NCBI GenBank assembly: GCA_027886185.1
Contig: WOAB01000093.1
Span: 6,696,001 to 6,760,000, forward strand
Origin: Rheum nobile
Taxonomy: Eukaryota; Streptophyta; Magnoliopsida; Caryophyllales; Polygonaceae
Length of the DNA stretch: 64,000 bases
Direction: 5' to 3'
A program made the translations under genes and the position numbers. The notes beneath the pieces were generated by a model. That model did not search any database. It saw only the letters and a list, made by a program, of their open reading frames with translations, and was not told the DNA's origin. This document shows positions 1 through 12,448 of this stretch, in pieces (positions within the stretch are counted from its first letter, which is position 1; every line of letters starts with the position of its first letter).

Positions 1-1650
1 TGTTTCATGGATTATGGAGTTAGTCACCACCACTTCATACTCAGTTGTCCTTAATGGTCAGCTCCACGGCCACTTCAAGGGGGCTAAGGGCCCTCGACAA
101 GGTGACCCACTTTCCCCCTTGTTGTTTGTTTTGTGCACTAAATACCTGTCAAGGCTCCTCCGCAAGGCTACCACCGACTCTAACTTCAACTTCCACTCGC
201 AATACGAGGCGCTCCAGCTCACGCACCTTGCATTCACGGACGACATCATTCTCATGGTTCAAAGGGATCTTCCCTCTGTCCATATCCTCATGGACTCATT
301 GGGACAATTCTCAAGAAGCTCGGGCCTAGTTATGAGTGAGCTGAAGTCTAGTATTTTCATTGCTAGGGTCAAAGGCACATTGAAGAGAGACATCATATCA
401 GCCACTGGATATCGGGAGGGCTCTTTCCCCTTTCGCTACCTTGGGATCCCAATCGTGGCCTCGTGCTTGAGCGCTAGGCACTTTGCACCCCTAATTAAGC
501 AAATCAGTTAGCATATTTGATCTTGGTCCTAGGACTCATTCTCCTATGATGGGAAAGTGGAGCTCATTCGATCGGTGATACAAGGCATAATTGGTTTCTG
601 GCTGCCCATTACTCCACTTCACAAGGTGGTGCGGGAGTCAATTATCAAAATTTGCCGCAACTTCCTATGGAAGACTGCCAGGGTCGCTTGGGACGATGTA
701 TGCGTCCCTAAAGAAGAAGGTGGACTGAGGCTCAAAAACTTGGAGGTCTGGCACTTGGCATTCATGTCTAAGACGCTTTGGGACATTCACACTAAAAAGG
801 ACTCACTCTGGGTCAAGTGGATTCACCAGGAATTCCTACAATCTTCTGATGTTTAGCACTGGATTGGCCACCCTAGGGATTCGTCTTTCATCAAACAGAT
901 TCGCCTGGTCAGGGACACCATTGTCATGAAAGAAGGGACAGTCGATGGAGGCATTCATAAGCTCGACTTAGTGGCAAGGCCGGAAACCGTCAATGTTGGG
1001 GCTGCATATGAGATATTCAGGAGATCTAGAGAAAGGGTCAGTTGGGCCAGAGTTGTGTGGAAATCAGGCATCACGCCTAAGAACGCTTTCATCGTTTGGC
1101 TCGCTGCACGCGGGGCGCTCCCCACAAAAGACAGACTAGGATTCCTTCACCTTGACCCAACATGCCTCTTGTGCCCAGCTGGGAGTGAATCCATCGACCA
1201 CTTGTTTTTTCACTGCCAGTTCAACCGATCAATACGGCAGCTAATCAAGAATTGGATAAAAATCTCGGGCGCCCCTATCAGCTTGGATGAGTCATTCTCA
1301 AAGCTTTCAGACAAATGAGACGGCCTTGCTCACAAACGCAAGGCCAAGAGGACTGCACTTGGGGCCACAGTCTACTTCATATGGCAAGGAACATGAAAAT
1401 CTTTGAAGGCAACGAGCTGACCATAGATAATGTCGTTCACATGATCAAGACTAGTGTGTACAAGGTTATGCTCCCCTTGTACCCACAAGTGCTCTCCCCT
1501 TTCAGCATAATTGATATTTGAACTTGTAAGTCGCTCGCCTGTGAGTCGGCCTTAGTTTTTCGCAAGCTTCATGTAATGTAAGCCCTCGGGCATTGTATTG
1601 CTGGCGGTATATTCCTAATACCTCGTGCTTTCTAATCAATTTTACATTTG
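1..1650 (+). mobile_element. LINE (L1-type non-LTR retrotransposon), 3' part
   Basis: The window opens inside the reverse-transcriptase ORF of an L1-type plant LINE and runs through its 3' untranslated tail. The coding part ends near 1521. The following 120 bases (telling of a plant LINE 3' UTR, ending around the text TAATACCTCGTGC at about 1617) carry no ORF. No poly(A) tail or target-site duplication is visible, so the right boundary is approximate, and the left part lies outside the window. Confidence 0.8.
14..1521 (+). pseudogene. LINE ORF2 fragment: reverse transcriptase plus zf-RVT domain, broken
   Basis: The reverse-transcriptase palm is recognisable from the motif QGDPLSPLLF followed by FTDDIILM, which replaces the usual FADD-type catalytic box. 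The downstream segment (about 1000-1260) matches the zf-RVT zinc-binding domain of plant LINEs: W/F-rich, then CLLCPAGSESIDHLFFHC. The same frame is interrupted at 509-538 by three stops (TAG, TGA, TAG), again at 854-856 and at 1316-1318. A frameshift near 1380 then moves the end of the protein, which contains ARNMKIFEG, to another frame. The remnant is therefore inactive. In an intact element the protein would copy the LINE RNA at a nicked chromosomal target. Seen: motifs and stops. Inferred: L1 clade membership. Confidence 0.85.
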
Positions 1651-2439
1651 ATCGGAAGAAACGTCAAAATCCAAAAGAAGTTCCTACAATCAATCAACAA
1701 GCAAGCCAAAAACATTCCAAGCACAACCAAAGCAGCATATATATCTTCAGATAAATAAGCCACCTTACTACAATACCAACACAAGCTCGCCTTCGTGGTG
1801 GAGCATGACATGGAGCGCTGCACCTTTTATAGGCAGACAATTAGAAGTCGGCGGGGACACATGGCATAGATGTCCATTACGAGCCTTCAAATGGCTCCAA
1901 TTTATCCAGACAAGTAGAATTCTGAGGTGACACATGGAACACACGCCCTTCATCAGCCATCAAATGTTATCACGTTTAAGTTGATGATGCTTGAATCCCT
2001 TAACATGTATTTAACATGCGAAAGCAAGGGTAAACAACGAATAGTTATAACATATACCTTGAATGCGAAAAAAAATAAACAAGTTCAAGCCACAAAGTCA
2101 ACCAAGTAACAACATATGCCACCTAGGACAAGAAGATCATGTGTTAGTCTAACAAAGCATACACGATATCAAATGGGCAGAAAAAACATGCATATATATT
2201 AGTCTTCAAACTTCCACTTTTTTAGTATTAAGAATATATATTATTTTGTATTATTTTCTATATTATATTTTTAATATACAATTTTGATTTTCTTTTTACT
2301 AGTTACAAAAAAGTTGATTTTTCTGAAAAACGGTACCAAGTCAATATAAGCAAATACGGATGAGTTCCTGGGCCTCACTCATAGTCAATGCAAAACCCAA
2401 ATCCAAGGATGGCTAGCAATGCTTATACCTACGCCTAGA
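1651..2439. other. Intergenic, nothing recognised
   Basis: AT-rich sequence with only short ORFs on either strand. I see no protein motif, terminal repeat or RNA gene. The stretch around 2215-2290 is a simple A/T-rich run. Confidence 0.6.
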
Positions 2440-2863
2440 CATGTCAAAAATCCACCCCACCCAAAGATCAATCCCGGTTGTTTTTGGGTTGAAAACGCAC
2501 CCGAAAACTAGTGAGACAAGAAGGACTCGAATCCAACCTAAATTTGAACCTGAATCCGAACTTGAAGGATTTGAACCGAAACTGAAGTCAACGGACCCTT
2601 AATTTTATTAAATAGTTATATAATATTTTTTATTAATTATTTTATTTAATTATAATAATTATTATAATAATCATAAAAATGGACTCATTAGGTCAACCCG
2701 ACCTAGCGGATCCGTCGGGTCAACCCGAACCAAACCCGTTATGGTCTGACCTGATCAACTCAAAAATTGTAACGACCCGATTGACTCGAACCCGATTTAA
2801 CTTGAACCAGATTCGTCCCAAACCCGACCGACTCGAACACGAACCCAAACAACCGGGCCCAGT
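2440..2863. repeat. Degenerate CCCGA/GGTCAACCCG-rich repeat, copy 1
   Basis: Many short direct copies of (A)ACCCGA and GGTCAACCCGA are spread over this segment, with a pure A/T core at about 2600-2670. A second diverged copy with the same architecture lies at 59380-59860. Any ORF through it merely translates the low-complexity repeat. The right edge is cut by the LTR-like sequence that begins at 2864. Confidence 0.6.
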
Positions 2864-3890
2864 TGTTGGAACGATGATGTTCCCTCTAGTTTTGATGATG
2901 ATAAACTCAATGGCATTTGATGGTTTTTAGTGTGACTATGAGTTTCAGGAAACTGATGATTTAAAGGAATGATGAAAACCAAGTGAAGAATCAAAACAGA
3001 GAATACAAGGAACAGAGAAGTCAACAATGAGGAACAACGTGCTGGAACAAAAGAGAAAAAGAGATGCGCGTTATTGAACAGAAAAGGAAAGGGAACAGCG
3101 CCAAGGAACGCATGACGCGCGCTGTAACCCTTGCGACTGTCGAATCTCTCTTTTATGGAAATAAATATTGAAGGAGCAACTTGGGCCGCAAGGAGATAAT
3201 ATTGTTGAAGATATTCTAGTTAGGAAAGATTAGCAAAGATTGTATAGGATTATTTTATCTTATTTTCCTTAAGTAAAACTATGGTAAATTAGATAGAATA
3301 CCTAGACTATAAGAGAGAATGTTGCAAACTTCATTTGACAAGTGATTCACGGTATTTTCAACAGAGAAGAGCATTCGGAAGAAGAGAAGAACTTACAAGG
3401 ATGAGACTTTGGTGAGTTGAGTACTTGTTAGGGTTTTGATTCTCTTAGGTGTTGTTAGGAACGTTACAATCAGAGGTCTAGATATCTAGGAGTAAACTAG
3501 ATTGAGATAAGACTTGGTTGTTTGTAATTCCAGGATTAATAACACAATAAGACTTTTGAAATCCTACTAGGGAAACCTAGAGGTAGAGGTTTTTCTTAGT
3601 CAACTAGTTTGTTGATTAAGTTTTTCTCTCTAAGGAACTTTGTCTGTTACGCTGTTATTCTGTTACTATATTCTGCTGCCCAAGGAACAGTTATACCGTT
3701 TCTTGTACTAACACACTCGATTCTATATCAGTTAACATGTCTACTTACACCTAATATATCTTGCATGATCATATAACTAGATTTAACATATCTTATATGT
3801 CATAACACTTCCGTTGTTCTTGTTGTTATAAGAGGCGGAAGCTAGATTGAATCTACACCCAAAAGCTTATTAAGAACAATTTGTTGAACA
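2864..3890 (+). mobile_element. LTR-like fragment (copia/SIRE-type start), boundaries uncertain
   Basis: The sequence begins TGTTGGAACGATGATG and soon reads TTTTGATGATGATAAACTCA, a style of opening common in long LTRs of SIRE/Maximus-type copia elements. It contains no coding region. The five bases before it (CCAGT) are not found at any plausible right end, so this may be a truncated LTR, not a clean solo LTR. The right boundary near 3890 (text TTGTTGAACA) is a guess. Confidence 0.4.
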
Positions 3891-4773
3891 AATGATTTTA
3901 TTTTATTTATTTTTTGTGTGTTTTTTGGACTACCATATCCAAAGTAAAATTGATCCGAGAACAATTAAGATAAATCGAAGCTAGAAAATTCTATTAAAAT
4001 CATGAAAAAATTACAAATCTTGGCTGAGGAAGCTAGTTTAGACAATTTGAGATACGTTCGTTTGGTTCGGGTCTTCTTCTTGGCGCTTGGTTTGAGTTAA
4101 TTGTTTCGGTTGAGGTCGAGGGCATTGATCTGTGTTTCATGTGGTCTCCTTGTGTCGGAGTTTTGTCCAGAATATTCATCGCATTTCCAGTGGAAAGTCC
4201 TGCAGATTGCTCGCCGGCGGTACGACGCCGTGTTAGTTTATTTCTCTAACCCGTGTTTTGCCAAACTCATCCTTTTTTCCTGGATTCGTGAAACCTTACT
4301 GAACCTTTTGTTCATTTCTTTTTGACTAGATGGTTGTATTTGGACTAGGTGTTTGTTTTCTGACTGTTCTTATCGGGTTGTCCGACTACTGAGTTTTCGA
4401 CTCATCGATGTATCAGACAATGTAAGTCTTGTATTTTGAATTTTTACCTTATAAAAAAACATAGCTTGTAAACTCATTACTTAATTCAACAACAAAAACT
4501 CAACTTAATAAATTACAACACTAATAATATCGGGTTTAATTGAGTCTAGGCATTTAACAACCACGTAGCCTCAAAATATTCGTATCTATAGTATGAAATC
4601 GGGGAACGACTTACCCACATAACTCACACTATCACGAACAAGCTAGGATCGATATATAGCTATCTTATACATATACATCTACTTTGTTAATTACATACAT
4701 GCATATGGTGTGTTCAGTTCCAATTAGTGGAAGTGCCCATTTTATCTTCCACATCCACTCTCCATTTTCCGTA
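3891..4773. other. Intergenic, nothing recognised
   Basis: One 74-codon ORF at 4101-4325 (+) has no recognisable motif and is probably chance or a decayed element. No repeats or RNA genes were seen. The segment ends at the target-site duplication CCCTT (4774-4778) of the next element. Confidence 0.55.
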
Positions 4774-4778
4774 CCCTT

Positions 4779-5466
4779 TGTTTTGGGCGAAAAAGATCGA
4801 ACCGATCTGAATCGCTTAAAGAGGGGACAACTAGACAACAATAAGATGAGTAATATCTAAATAATCCAAATCAACTTAACAATCAAGAGAAAGAGATTAA
4901 ACGGATGTAATATAAACTTATCTTCCTGGAATGAGAGACTAATCAAATACAAAAATTTAGCCGTCGGTCGCTTCAATGTTGGAGTAACGGACTAAGAACA
5001 AGAATGATCACTTATTTGAGTAAAACAATGGTAGAACAATGATAGATGATTCCTTGAATTGAGTAAGAATGATCCCCTTTTATACACATTTGCTAGGGTT
5101 GAACTAATAAAGTTGTTATCTCCTGAGATCTTCGGAGATCGTCGGATTTAATGCACCGGATGGCCATGATCTTCCAATATTTATGACTTAATCACCTTGG
5201 TTGTAACCGTTGTGTGGCTGAGATCTTCTCTCAATAACTCCTCATATCGTCGGGTTTAATGCACCTGAGGCTCAATAACTCCCCATATCCGTTGAGACCG
5301 AAATCAGCAGACGTCGCTTCCCGCATACTGACTAGACCGAGATCTCAGGAGGCTGTTTCTGACCGGACCAGGATTTCTGGAGGCTGAACGGACCGAACCT
5401 TCTAGAAGGTAGCTTTGGTTCAAGCTATTGGGCCGATCTAATGGGCCAAAAAATCGAGGCCCAACA
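4779..5466 (-). repeat. 3' LTR of outer gypsy element
   Basis: 688 bases, TGTTTTGGGC to GGCCCAACA on the plus strand. It matches 15397-16083 almost base for base, with scattered substitutions. It lies next to the purine-rich tract at 5467-5480. Confidence 0.92.
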
Positions 5467-5480
5467 ATTGCCCCAAAATT
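5467..5480 (-). other. Candidate polypurine tract of outer gypsy element
   Basis: Read on the minus strand the bases directly before the 3' LTR are AATTTTGGGGCAAT, the position and style of a plus-strand priming tract. Confidence 0.5.
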
Positions 5481-6234
5481 AAACTGGGTCAGAGCGTCAA
5501 GTGATGGGACGGTTTGATTTTATAACTTCTCTTTCTTCTGGCATGATCCTGATTTTGCTACAAGCGTTCTGGCGACATGGCCGACATGTGTATTGCTCAT
5601 ACTGAGAGTCAGCTTAATACAACCAATAATTGTGTGAAGACGACTGAGGGCGTCTCTTGTGATGACGAAGGGTCAGGAGACCGCTCCTTGTTTGTCATTT
5701 GCTTTGTTTTGCAGGTGGACTCGTCAGTCGCTTCTTGGTCAAGTCGTGTGACGTTGGTCGAGTAGACCTGGAATTGTGTGTGACATGTCGTGTAGTTCCA
5801 GGGAAGAGCATTGTAGTGTTTGTATAAGACGTGTACCTTAATCAGGACAGGTCTTGTAAAATTGTGTTGTGTTTTTGTTCCTCTATTCTCTGTGTACCGA
5901 TCGATCGTGTAATGTATAAGCGCTATGTGTGATTGTGTTTTGTGTGTGTTGATCAACTTGATTTTGTCAATCGCGCCTTGGCAGTGACGCGAAATGTTTG
6001 GTCGTGACGACCTGTAATATAGCATGCTTTGTCTGTCCGGGGAGGAGTTGTATGTATTGTAGGAAAAGACGAGTGCCTTGGACAAGACAAGTCTTATAAG
6101 TAGTTTGTAGTATGCCGTTTCTCTACTCTCCGTGTACCGATCGATCGTGTAATGTGTATTGTAAGCGTTGTTTTGTATGTGATAAGGATATCCGTTTTGG
6201 GCTTGAATGTCATGTTTTGTCCTTGAGGCCTCTT
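5481..6234. other. Non-coding internal region of outer gypsy element, with a 240-bp-spaced repeat
   Basis: Two similar blocks, each with CTCT(A)TTCTC followed by TGTACCGATCGATCGTGTAA, start near 5881 and 6121. They show an old internal duplication. A 158-codon ORF on the minus strand covers the block, but it lacks any recognisable domain and its text follows the repeat. I treat it as non-coding. Confidence 0.55.
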
Positions 6235-6239
6235 GTTAT

Positions 6240-6956
6240 TGATGAGTTCCTGCTTGTGAATGCCGGATCGTGATCTTGGTGGTGAGTCGCGCGCATCGAA
6301 TCTGAGGGTTTTTGGATGGAACACGGTGTTTGTGGCTCAAGATGATGGATGGTGGCTCGAGAGGTGAGCGAAGCCGTAGCGTCGACAGTGGAGTGAAGGG
6401 AGATGCGAAGGAAGACTGGGCTTGAAGAATCAAGCGGTTGCCGTAGCTTCGGCGGCGGAGTGAAGCAGATGAGAAAATAGAGATGTGTTTGACGTCCAAT
6501 CAAATGAAGGAGGCGATATGCTCTCAAACTTAAGCTTTGATTCAAATTAGACGTAACCTAGTATAGAAGGTCGAGATGACCTTTTATAGCACATAGCGGG
6601 ACTCGGATGGGCCGATTCTCGCTTAATGGGCTAGCCCACGCGACACGCGTGGAACACACGCCCCAAAAGAAATAACTACAATAATTAATGTTCAGAATAT
6701 TGCAATCAATTCAGAAGATCGCGTTCAATGGATGGTTAAGAGGAGATTGACAGAGAACGCGTTCTCTGGACTTGGTTGAAGGCATTTGAGAGAGAACGCG
6801 GTCTCTTGCGTTCCTTGGCTAGCGACGACGTGGACAACCATGGATTGTGTCGCGTTGACGATGGCTTTGGCGCGCGATCTTGTTCTTGGCCCTTCTGAGC
6901 GAATTCTCATAGCTTCTTCTTCCTCGGTGGCAGTCATGGTGGGCAGGAGCGCATCA
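6240..6956 (-). repeat. 3' LTR of nested gypsy element
   Basis: 717 bases, matching 13252-13966 along its length. The integrase reading frame continues from the internal region into this LTR down to about 6725. Confidence 0.93.
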
Positions 6957-9900
6957 CCCTCCCCCACTTGGATGTGAAGCGTCCCCGCTTCACCATCATC
7001 GAATTCTGGCTCCACGTATGGTTCCAGGTCGGCGACGTTGAAGGTCACGTGGACACCGTAGTCTGGTGGGAGCTCGATCTCGTACGTGTTGTCCCCAATG
7101 GCCTTCATCACACGGAAGGGGCCATCACCGCGTTGGGCCAGCTTGGATTTGCGCTTAGCCGGAAAACGGCCTTTGTGAAGATGTACCTATACCAAGTCCC
7201 CGGGGGCGAATATAACGCGTCGGCGCCCACGGTTGTGTTGTGTGGCATATTGATCAGCGCGACGTTCTAGCTGAGCGCGCGTTCTTTGATGTAGTTCCTT
7301 GATCATCGCGGCGCGGTTGGCCGCGCTAGGGTGCTCATTGTCCTTCAGAGGCCGCGGCAGCATGTCTAGCGGAGTCATTGGGTTTCTTCCATAGACCACC
7401 TCGAATGGGGTGAGTTTGGTCGCAGAGTGTCTGGACCTGTTGTAAGAAAACTCAACAATTACAAGTAAGTCTTCCCAACGCTTTGGGTTGGATTTGAGCA
7501 TGGTCCTAAGGAGGGCTCCTAGGGTTCGATTGGTCACCTCAGTTTGACCATCTGTTTGAGGATGGTAGCTTGTTGAAAACAAAAGTTTGGTACCTAACTT
7601 CCCCCAAAGTGTTCTCCAGAATAGGCCTACGAATTTTGTATCGCGATCACTCACGACAGACCTAGGTATCCCATGTAAACGGACCACGTTGTCAAAGAAC
7701 AATGCGGCGATTTCACTAGCAGTGTGTGTGGTCTTACACGCGATAAAATGGGCCATTTTCGAAAACATATCCACAACCACAAAGATTGAATCTTTACCCT
7801 TACGAGAGAGAGGCAAACCTGTGATGAAGTCCATAGACAAATCTTCCCAAGGGCCTAATGGGATGGGCAATGGCGTGTAGAGACCATAGGGATGGGAAGT
7901 AGACTTTGTGCGTTGACACGTGACACAACTTGTGCAATATCGCATCACTTGAGTGGTCATGCGCGGCCAAAATAAATGCTTGCGAAGAGCAGCTAGAGTC
8001 TTGGTTACCCCAAAATGACCGCGTCCTTCATGGGCTTCTTGGATGAGGAGTTTCCTAATGGGTGAGCTAGGAATGCATAGGCGCCCGGCTTTGTAAAGAT
8101 ACCCTTCATGAAAGAAATATGTCTCAAACTCGCGGTCCCTAAGGCAGTGTTCTACAATTGGCTTAAAGAACGGATCAATCAAATATAATTCTTTAATCAA
8201 TGCGAACCCAAGGAGTTTAGATTGAAGATGAGTAAGGAGAACATACCTGCGAGAAAGGACATCGGCAATGTATGGAAATGTCTCCTTACCTTTTTTATGC
8301 ATAACGACGTATGGAAATGTCTCCATGAATTCTACCCAACGCGCATGGCGGCGGCTTAGGTGGGCTTGACTCTTCAGATAGCTGATGGCGGCGTGGTCCG
8401 AGTGGATCACGAACTCGCGTGGCCAGAGGTAGTGTTGCCATGTCTTGAGTACGCGAACAAGAGCGTAGAGCTCCTTCTCGCAGATGGGGTAATTCAAGGT
8501 TGCCCCTGTGAGCTTCTCGCTGAAGTACGCGATGGGCCTCTTCTCTTGGTGGAGGACTCCACCAATTCCCACATTGGACGCATCACATTCCACTTCAAAG
8601 TGCTTGGTGAAGTCTGGTAGTTGAAGTAGTGGCGCGTTGCACAAGGCCTCTTTCAACGCGTTGAACGCATGGTTGTGGGTCTCCTTCCAATTCATCGCGA
8701 CGCCTTTCTTTGTGAGCTCATGGAGTGGCGCAGCGATGGAGCTGAAGTCGCGAACAAATTTCCTGTAGAAGCCTGCCAAGCCAAGGAAGCTTCTAACCAT
8801 TGTTGGTGTAGTGGGTGTTGGCCAATCTCGGATGGCCTTCACTTTGTCTTCATCTACGCGGAGTCCATCCTTGGAGACCACGTAGCCCATAAAGTTTATA
8901 GTGTCAGATGCAAAACGACACTTGCCAAGATTGGCATACAATTGTTCGCGTTTCAAGCACTCTAACATAAGCCTAAGGTGCTTTACATGATTGTCTAAAC
9001 TACGCGAGTACACCAGAATGTCATCAAAGTACACGACAATAAATTTCCCAAGATAATCCCTCAACACATGGTTCATGAGCCTCATGAATGTGCTTGGCGC
9101 GTTGGTGAGACCAAACGGCATGACTAGCCATTCATAAAGCCCATATTTGGTCTTGAACACGGTCTTCCATTAATCACCCTCTTTTCATGCGAATCTGGTG
9201 ATATTCGCTCTTCAAGTCAATCTTGGTGAAGTGGGTCGTGCCATGCAGCTCATCGAGCATGTCGTCCAGGCGCGATATTGGATGTATGTACTTGACTGTG
9301 ATCTGATTGATGGCACGGAAGTCAACACACATTCGCCATGATCCATCTTTTTTTGGCACTAGGATCACGGGGACCGCACAAGGGCTTAGGGATTCCCTTA
9401 CATAGCCGCGATCCAGAAGTTCTTGCACTTGGCGCTGTAGCTCCTTGGTTTCATCTGGCCCAGCGCGATAGGCAGCGCGATTTGGTAGGGAGGCACCTGG
9501 TACCAAGTCAATTTGGTGCTCAATGCCTCGTAAAGGGGGAAGGCCATTGGGAAGCTCCTCTGGGAATAAGTCCTGGAACTCATCGAGCAGCTTGGAGATC
9601 ACGCTCGGCATAGCTTCCGTGATGTGGTCCTCCGACATGCATGGTGTTGGCACCAATAGGAAACATGGGGCCTTGCCACTCAAGGTGGCAGTGAGGTCGC
9701 TTGGCCGCGCCAGAAGCAGTCTGTGCTCACAAGTGCCTTTCAACTTGGAACTTTTTGGCGCGGTCTTTGTGCCTTCATTGGAACGCGTTCGATCAGTGGA
9801 CGCGTTGTCGGTGGTAGCGACTTTGTGCCTAGTGGAAGAACGCGAGCTACTTGTACTTGTATTCTTTGATGCTTCCATAGCCTTTTGTCGATCACGCTCA

Positions 9901-10265
9901 ACCTGATCCTGTAAAATCTCATGGAGAGACATTGGTAAGAGCGTGACGCGTTTCCGGTGGTAAGTAAACACATAAGTGTTTAAATAGCGATCGTGAAGAA
10001 CGCGCATGTCAAATTGCCATGGGCGCCCTAACAAAAGATGTGTGGCATTCATTGCAATGACATCACAAAAGACCGAATCTGTATATTGATCAATGGAGAA
10101 AGAAATAAGACATTGACGAGTTACAGTGTTACCAGAACTCGATGAATCCATTGTAGCACATAAGGTTGTGGTTGGCAGGTTGAAGCGGTTGACCACCTTT
10201 TCATTGATGATATTGCAACAGCTGCCTCCATCGATGATGACACACAAGGACGCGGTCTTGACCAA
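6725..10265 (-). pseudogene. Gypsy pol: protease, RT, RNase H, integrase, broken
   Basis: The protease region carries VIIDGGSC, with DGGS in place of the classical DSGA. RT follows with LVPKKDGSWRMCVDFRAIN and the catalytic YFDDILVYS. RNase H has FEVECDASNVGIGG. Integrase has its HHCC finger, then the core acid motifs MDFITGLP, VVSDRDTKF and DGQTEVTNRT, all three acids present. Breaks seen: an extra A in the A-run before the stop at 9174, a nonsense codon (GAT TAA TGG) where the family has DEW near 9170, and a TAG replacing Trp in GDLVW near 7187. The last segment (6725-7111) has the C-terminal integrase end, NVADLEPY and an acidic tail, then TRSRAK. That tail lies inside the 3' LTR. No chromodomain was recognised. 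Confidence 0.9.
6957..6971 (-). other. Polypurine tract of nested gypsy element
   Basis: On the minus strand the sequence directly before the 3' LTR reads CCAAGTGGGGGAGGG. The same tract precedes the 3' LTR of the related element at 27036-27050. Confidence 0.75.
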
Positions 10266-10511
10266 GCAACGCGTGTGGAATAGATTCTCGCGTTGTTCGA
10301 CAAGGGTTGCTTCCTTGACGGTGAGGAGACGTCGCGTGACAAGGCTCAGTGGTGTGCCTTCATGTAGCGCGGTGGCTTCACAGGTGTAAGCCTCCTCGTC
10401 ATCTTCGAATCCTTCCTCTATGGTCTCAAGGGGTGTGTCCTCCTCCTCACAAGACTCATATCCTGCAGCGATGCTTGAGATGAGGATTTTCTTGTTGTTT
10501 GGGCAATTTCT

Positions 10512-12448
10512 CTAGTAGTGCCCTCGTCCTCCACACTTGAAACACTCCAAGTCACGCGCGCGCTTTAGAGTTGGTGTTGTGCCCTTTGTTGGCGTCGCGC
10601 GAGGAGCATTGATTGTAGGAGTCACGATCTTTCCTTGTCTGCTTTGGTTTGACGCGGTGGTTCTTGTGGGTGGACCGCGCACATTAGTAGAAGGGGATTG
10701 ACTAGAGTTAGAATCATACCTTCTTTGACCCGGAGCTTGCCAAGAGGGTTGTCGGTGACGCGATTGCTGGTTGTAGATTTGCATCGCGGTGTGCGTCAAG
10801 GTGTTCAAATCCTGATGGGTAATATCTCGAGTTGGTCATGAATGGACACATTCAAGCCACTCAGAAATTTCGTTCACAGTGTGGATGGGGCGACACTGAT
10901 GCTGGCTTTGTAGTACATGTCCTCCAACTGAGAGAAGAACTCCAGAGGTGTTTTGGAGCCTTGATGCGCCATTGCGATCTCCATTCGCATTTGATTTTTG
11001 TAGTCAGCTGGCACGTACTTCTGTGTCATGACATACACGAGCTGGTGCCATTCCGTGATTGGAGCAAGGTGTCGACGAACGCGATCGTCCACGAACCTAT
11101 GGTACCAAACGCGTGCAGCCCCTCTAAAATGTAGGGTTGCCGCGTCAACATGCTCCTCTGTGGGAACGCGACAATATCGCAGTGTGTACTCTATAGCCTA
11201 TACCCACTCAAGAAACACAGCGGGATCATATTCGCCAAAGAAGTGCTCAATTTTAACTTTTACCTCATGGCGGCTTAGCCCTGGTGTTTGTTGAGCAGGT
11301 TGAGGTGCATAAGCGCGTTGTGCAGCTTCCTCAACGCGATGATGAGGGCGGCGAGCTTGGCGAGCCAGGACATCTTCAGTGACGAAGTCCCTAGGATACA
11401 CATTGTACTCAGTGCGTTCTTGTCTTCTTCTTTGCACAGGTGCATTTTGCTGGCGACGAAAGTCACACGCTATGTCTTCGCGGTGTTGGCCATGAAGGTC
11501 ACGTGTGTTGTCTCCCACAACGGGATGTTGTTGTCTGATTGGTTGGAGTGGAGGTGGGATCCAGTCCGCTGGCCTATCTTGGAGTTCAATGGGATCCCCA
11601 AGGGGAGGGTGGAAGGATCCTGGATTTATGAGCCTTGTGTCCTCCATCTCCTCGTCATCGAACTCATGGAAATCATCATGGACAGTCGGCGTCGTCGAAC
11701 CATAGCCATCGGAGCCATAACGCAGAGTGCGCGCGCTTTGATGGCCAAGGTGATCGTTGACGTCGAAGGGAACTGGAGTGGGATCATGGCGATGCTGACG
11801 CGGCTCGGCGTCTGGGGTACGATAGGATCGACGCGACAGACCGGAGTCGCGTTCTTCTTGCCTGGCTCGGCCTGCAAGTGGTGTGGAGGCAATTTCGCCG
11901 CGGCGCCTTGTTCCTCTGGCTTCATACCTGTCATGGAAGTCAAAGGGTTCAGAGTACTCACCATGTGCATCTTCATCGCGGTCGGAGTCGATGTTGTAGC
12001 CGGCTGGTGTTGCCCGCGGTGCATATCGTTTGCGATGCGACACATAGCCTTGGCGACTTTCGATCACTGATTGGATCCTTTGAAGTCGCGGTTGCAAGTT
12101 TGAAGTGGAGGGCATCACTCCTTTGCCCTTGTCCATGCGTTGTTGACTTGGCCCGGCTTTAGTGTGATGCGGCGCGCCCAGGGTGTCCATAGGGACCATT
12201 AAAGTTGGTGTGGGTTGTGTCGGCGCGGCGCGTTGCATGGCTTGAAATTGGGCAACTTGGCGCCTAAGTTCTTGGATCTCGCGTTGTTCCTCTGAGAGCT
12301 CCAGAATGGGGTCTTGTTGGGGAGGATTGGCGAGAGGGGCCACTTCATGTTGCGCGATGTTTTGATGTGGTGGGTGGTTGTTGCCATCTCCTTGGACATT
12401 CCCACCGGTGGGTGCCGTAAGGGTACCTATCACAATGTGACTAGACAT
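10512..12448 (-). pseudogene. Gypsy gag with CCHC zinc knuckle, broken
   Basis: The capsid-type protein probably starts at the Met codon at 12448 (MSSHIVIGTLTAP), because upstream codons look like leader sequence. A Gln/Pro/Arg-rich N-terminal region is followed by the conserved gag core around 11200 (HEVKVKIEHFFGEYDP) and 11000 (EWHQLVYVMTQKYVP), and by a zinc knuckle CFKCGGRGHY near 10540. Stops interrupt it: TAG after LEWV at about 11198, others between 11092 and 10808, and TAG directly after GHY at 10512. Gag would package the element's RNA into virus-like particles in the cytoplasm. Confidence 0.85.

Noticed and set aside
2679..2930. ORF with repeated Pro/Asp text
   Set aside because: Direct translation of the CCCGA repeat and start of the LTR-like sequence.
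5609..6085. 158-codon minus-strand ORF as a gene
   Set aside because: Overlaps an internal repeat in a retrotransposon and has no recognisable domain.
11288..12070. A 260-codon plus-strand ORF opposite gypsy gag
   Set aside because: Lies fully antisense to a recognised gag and shows no domain; shadow of the real frame.
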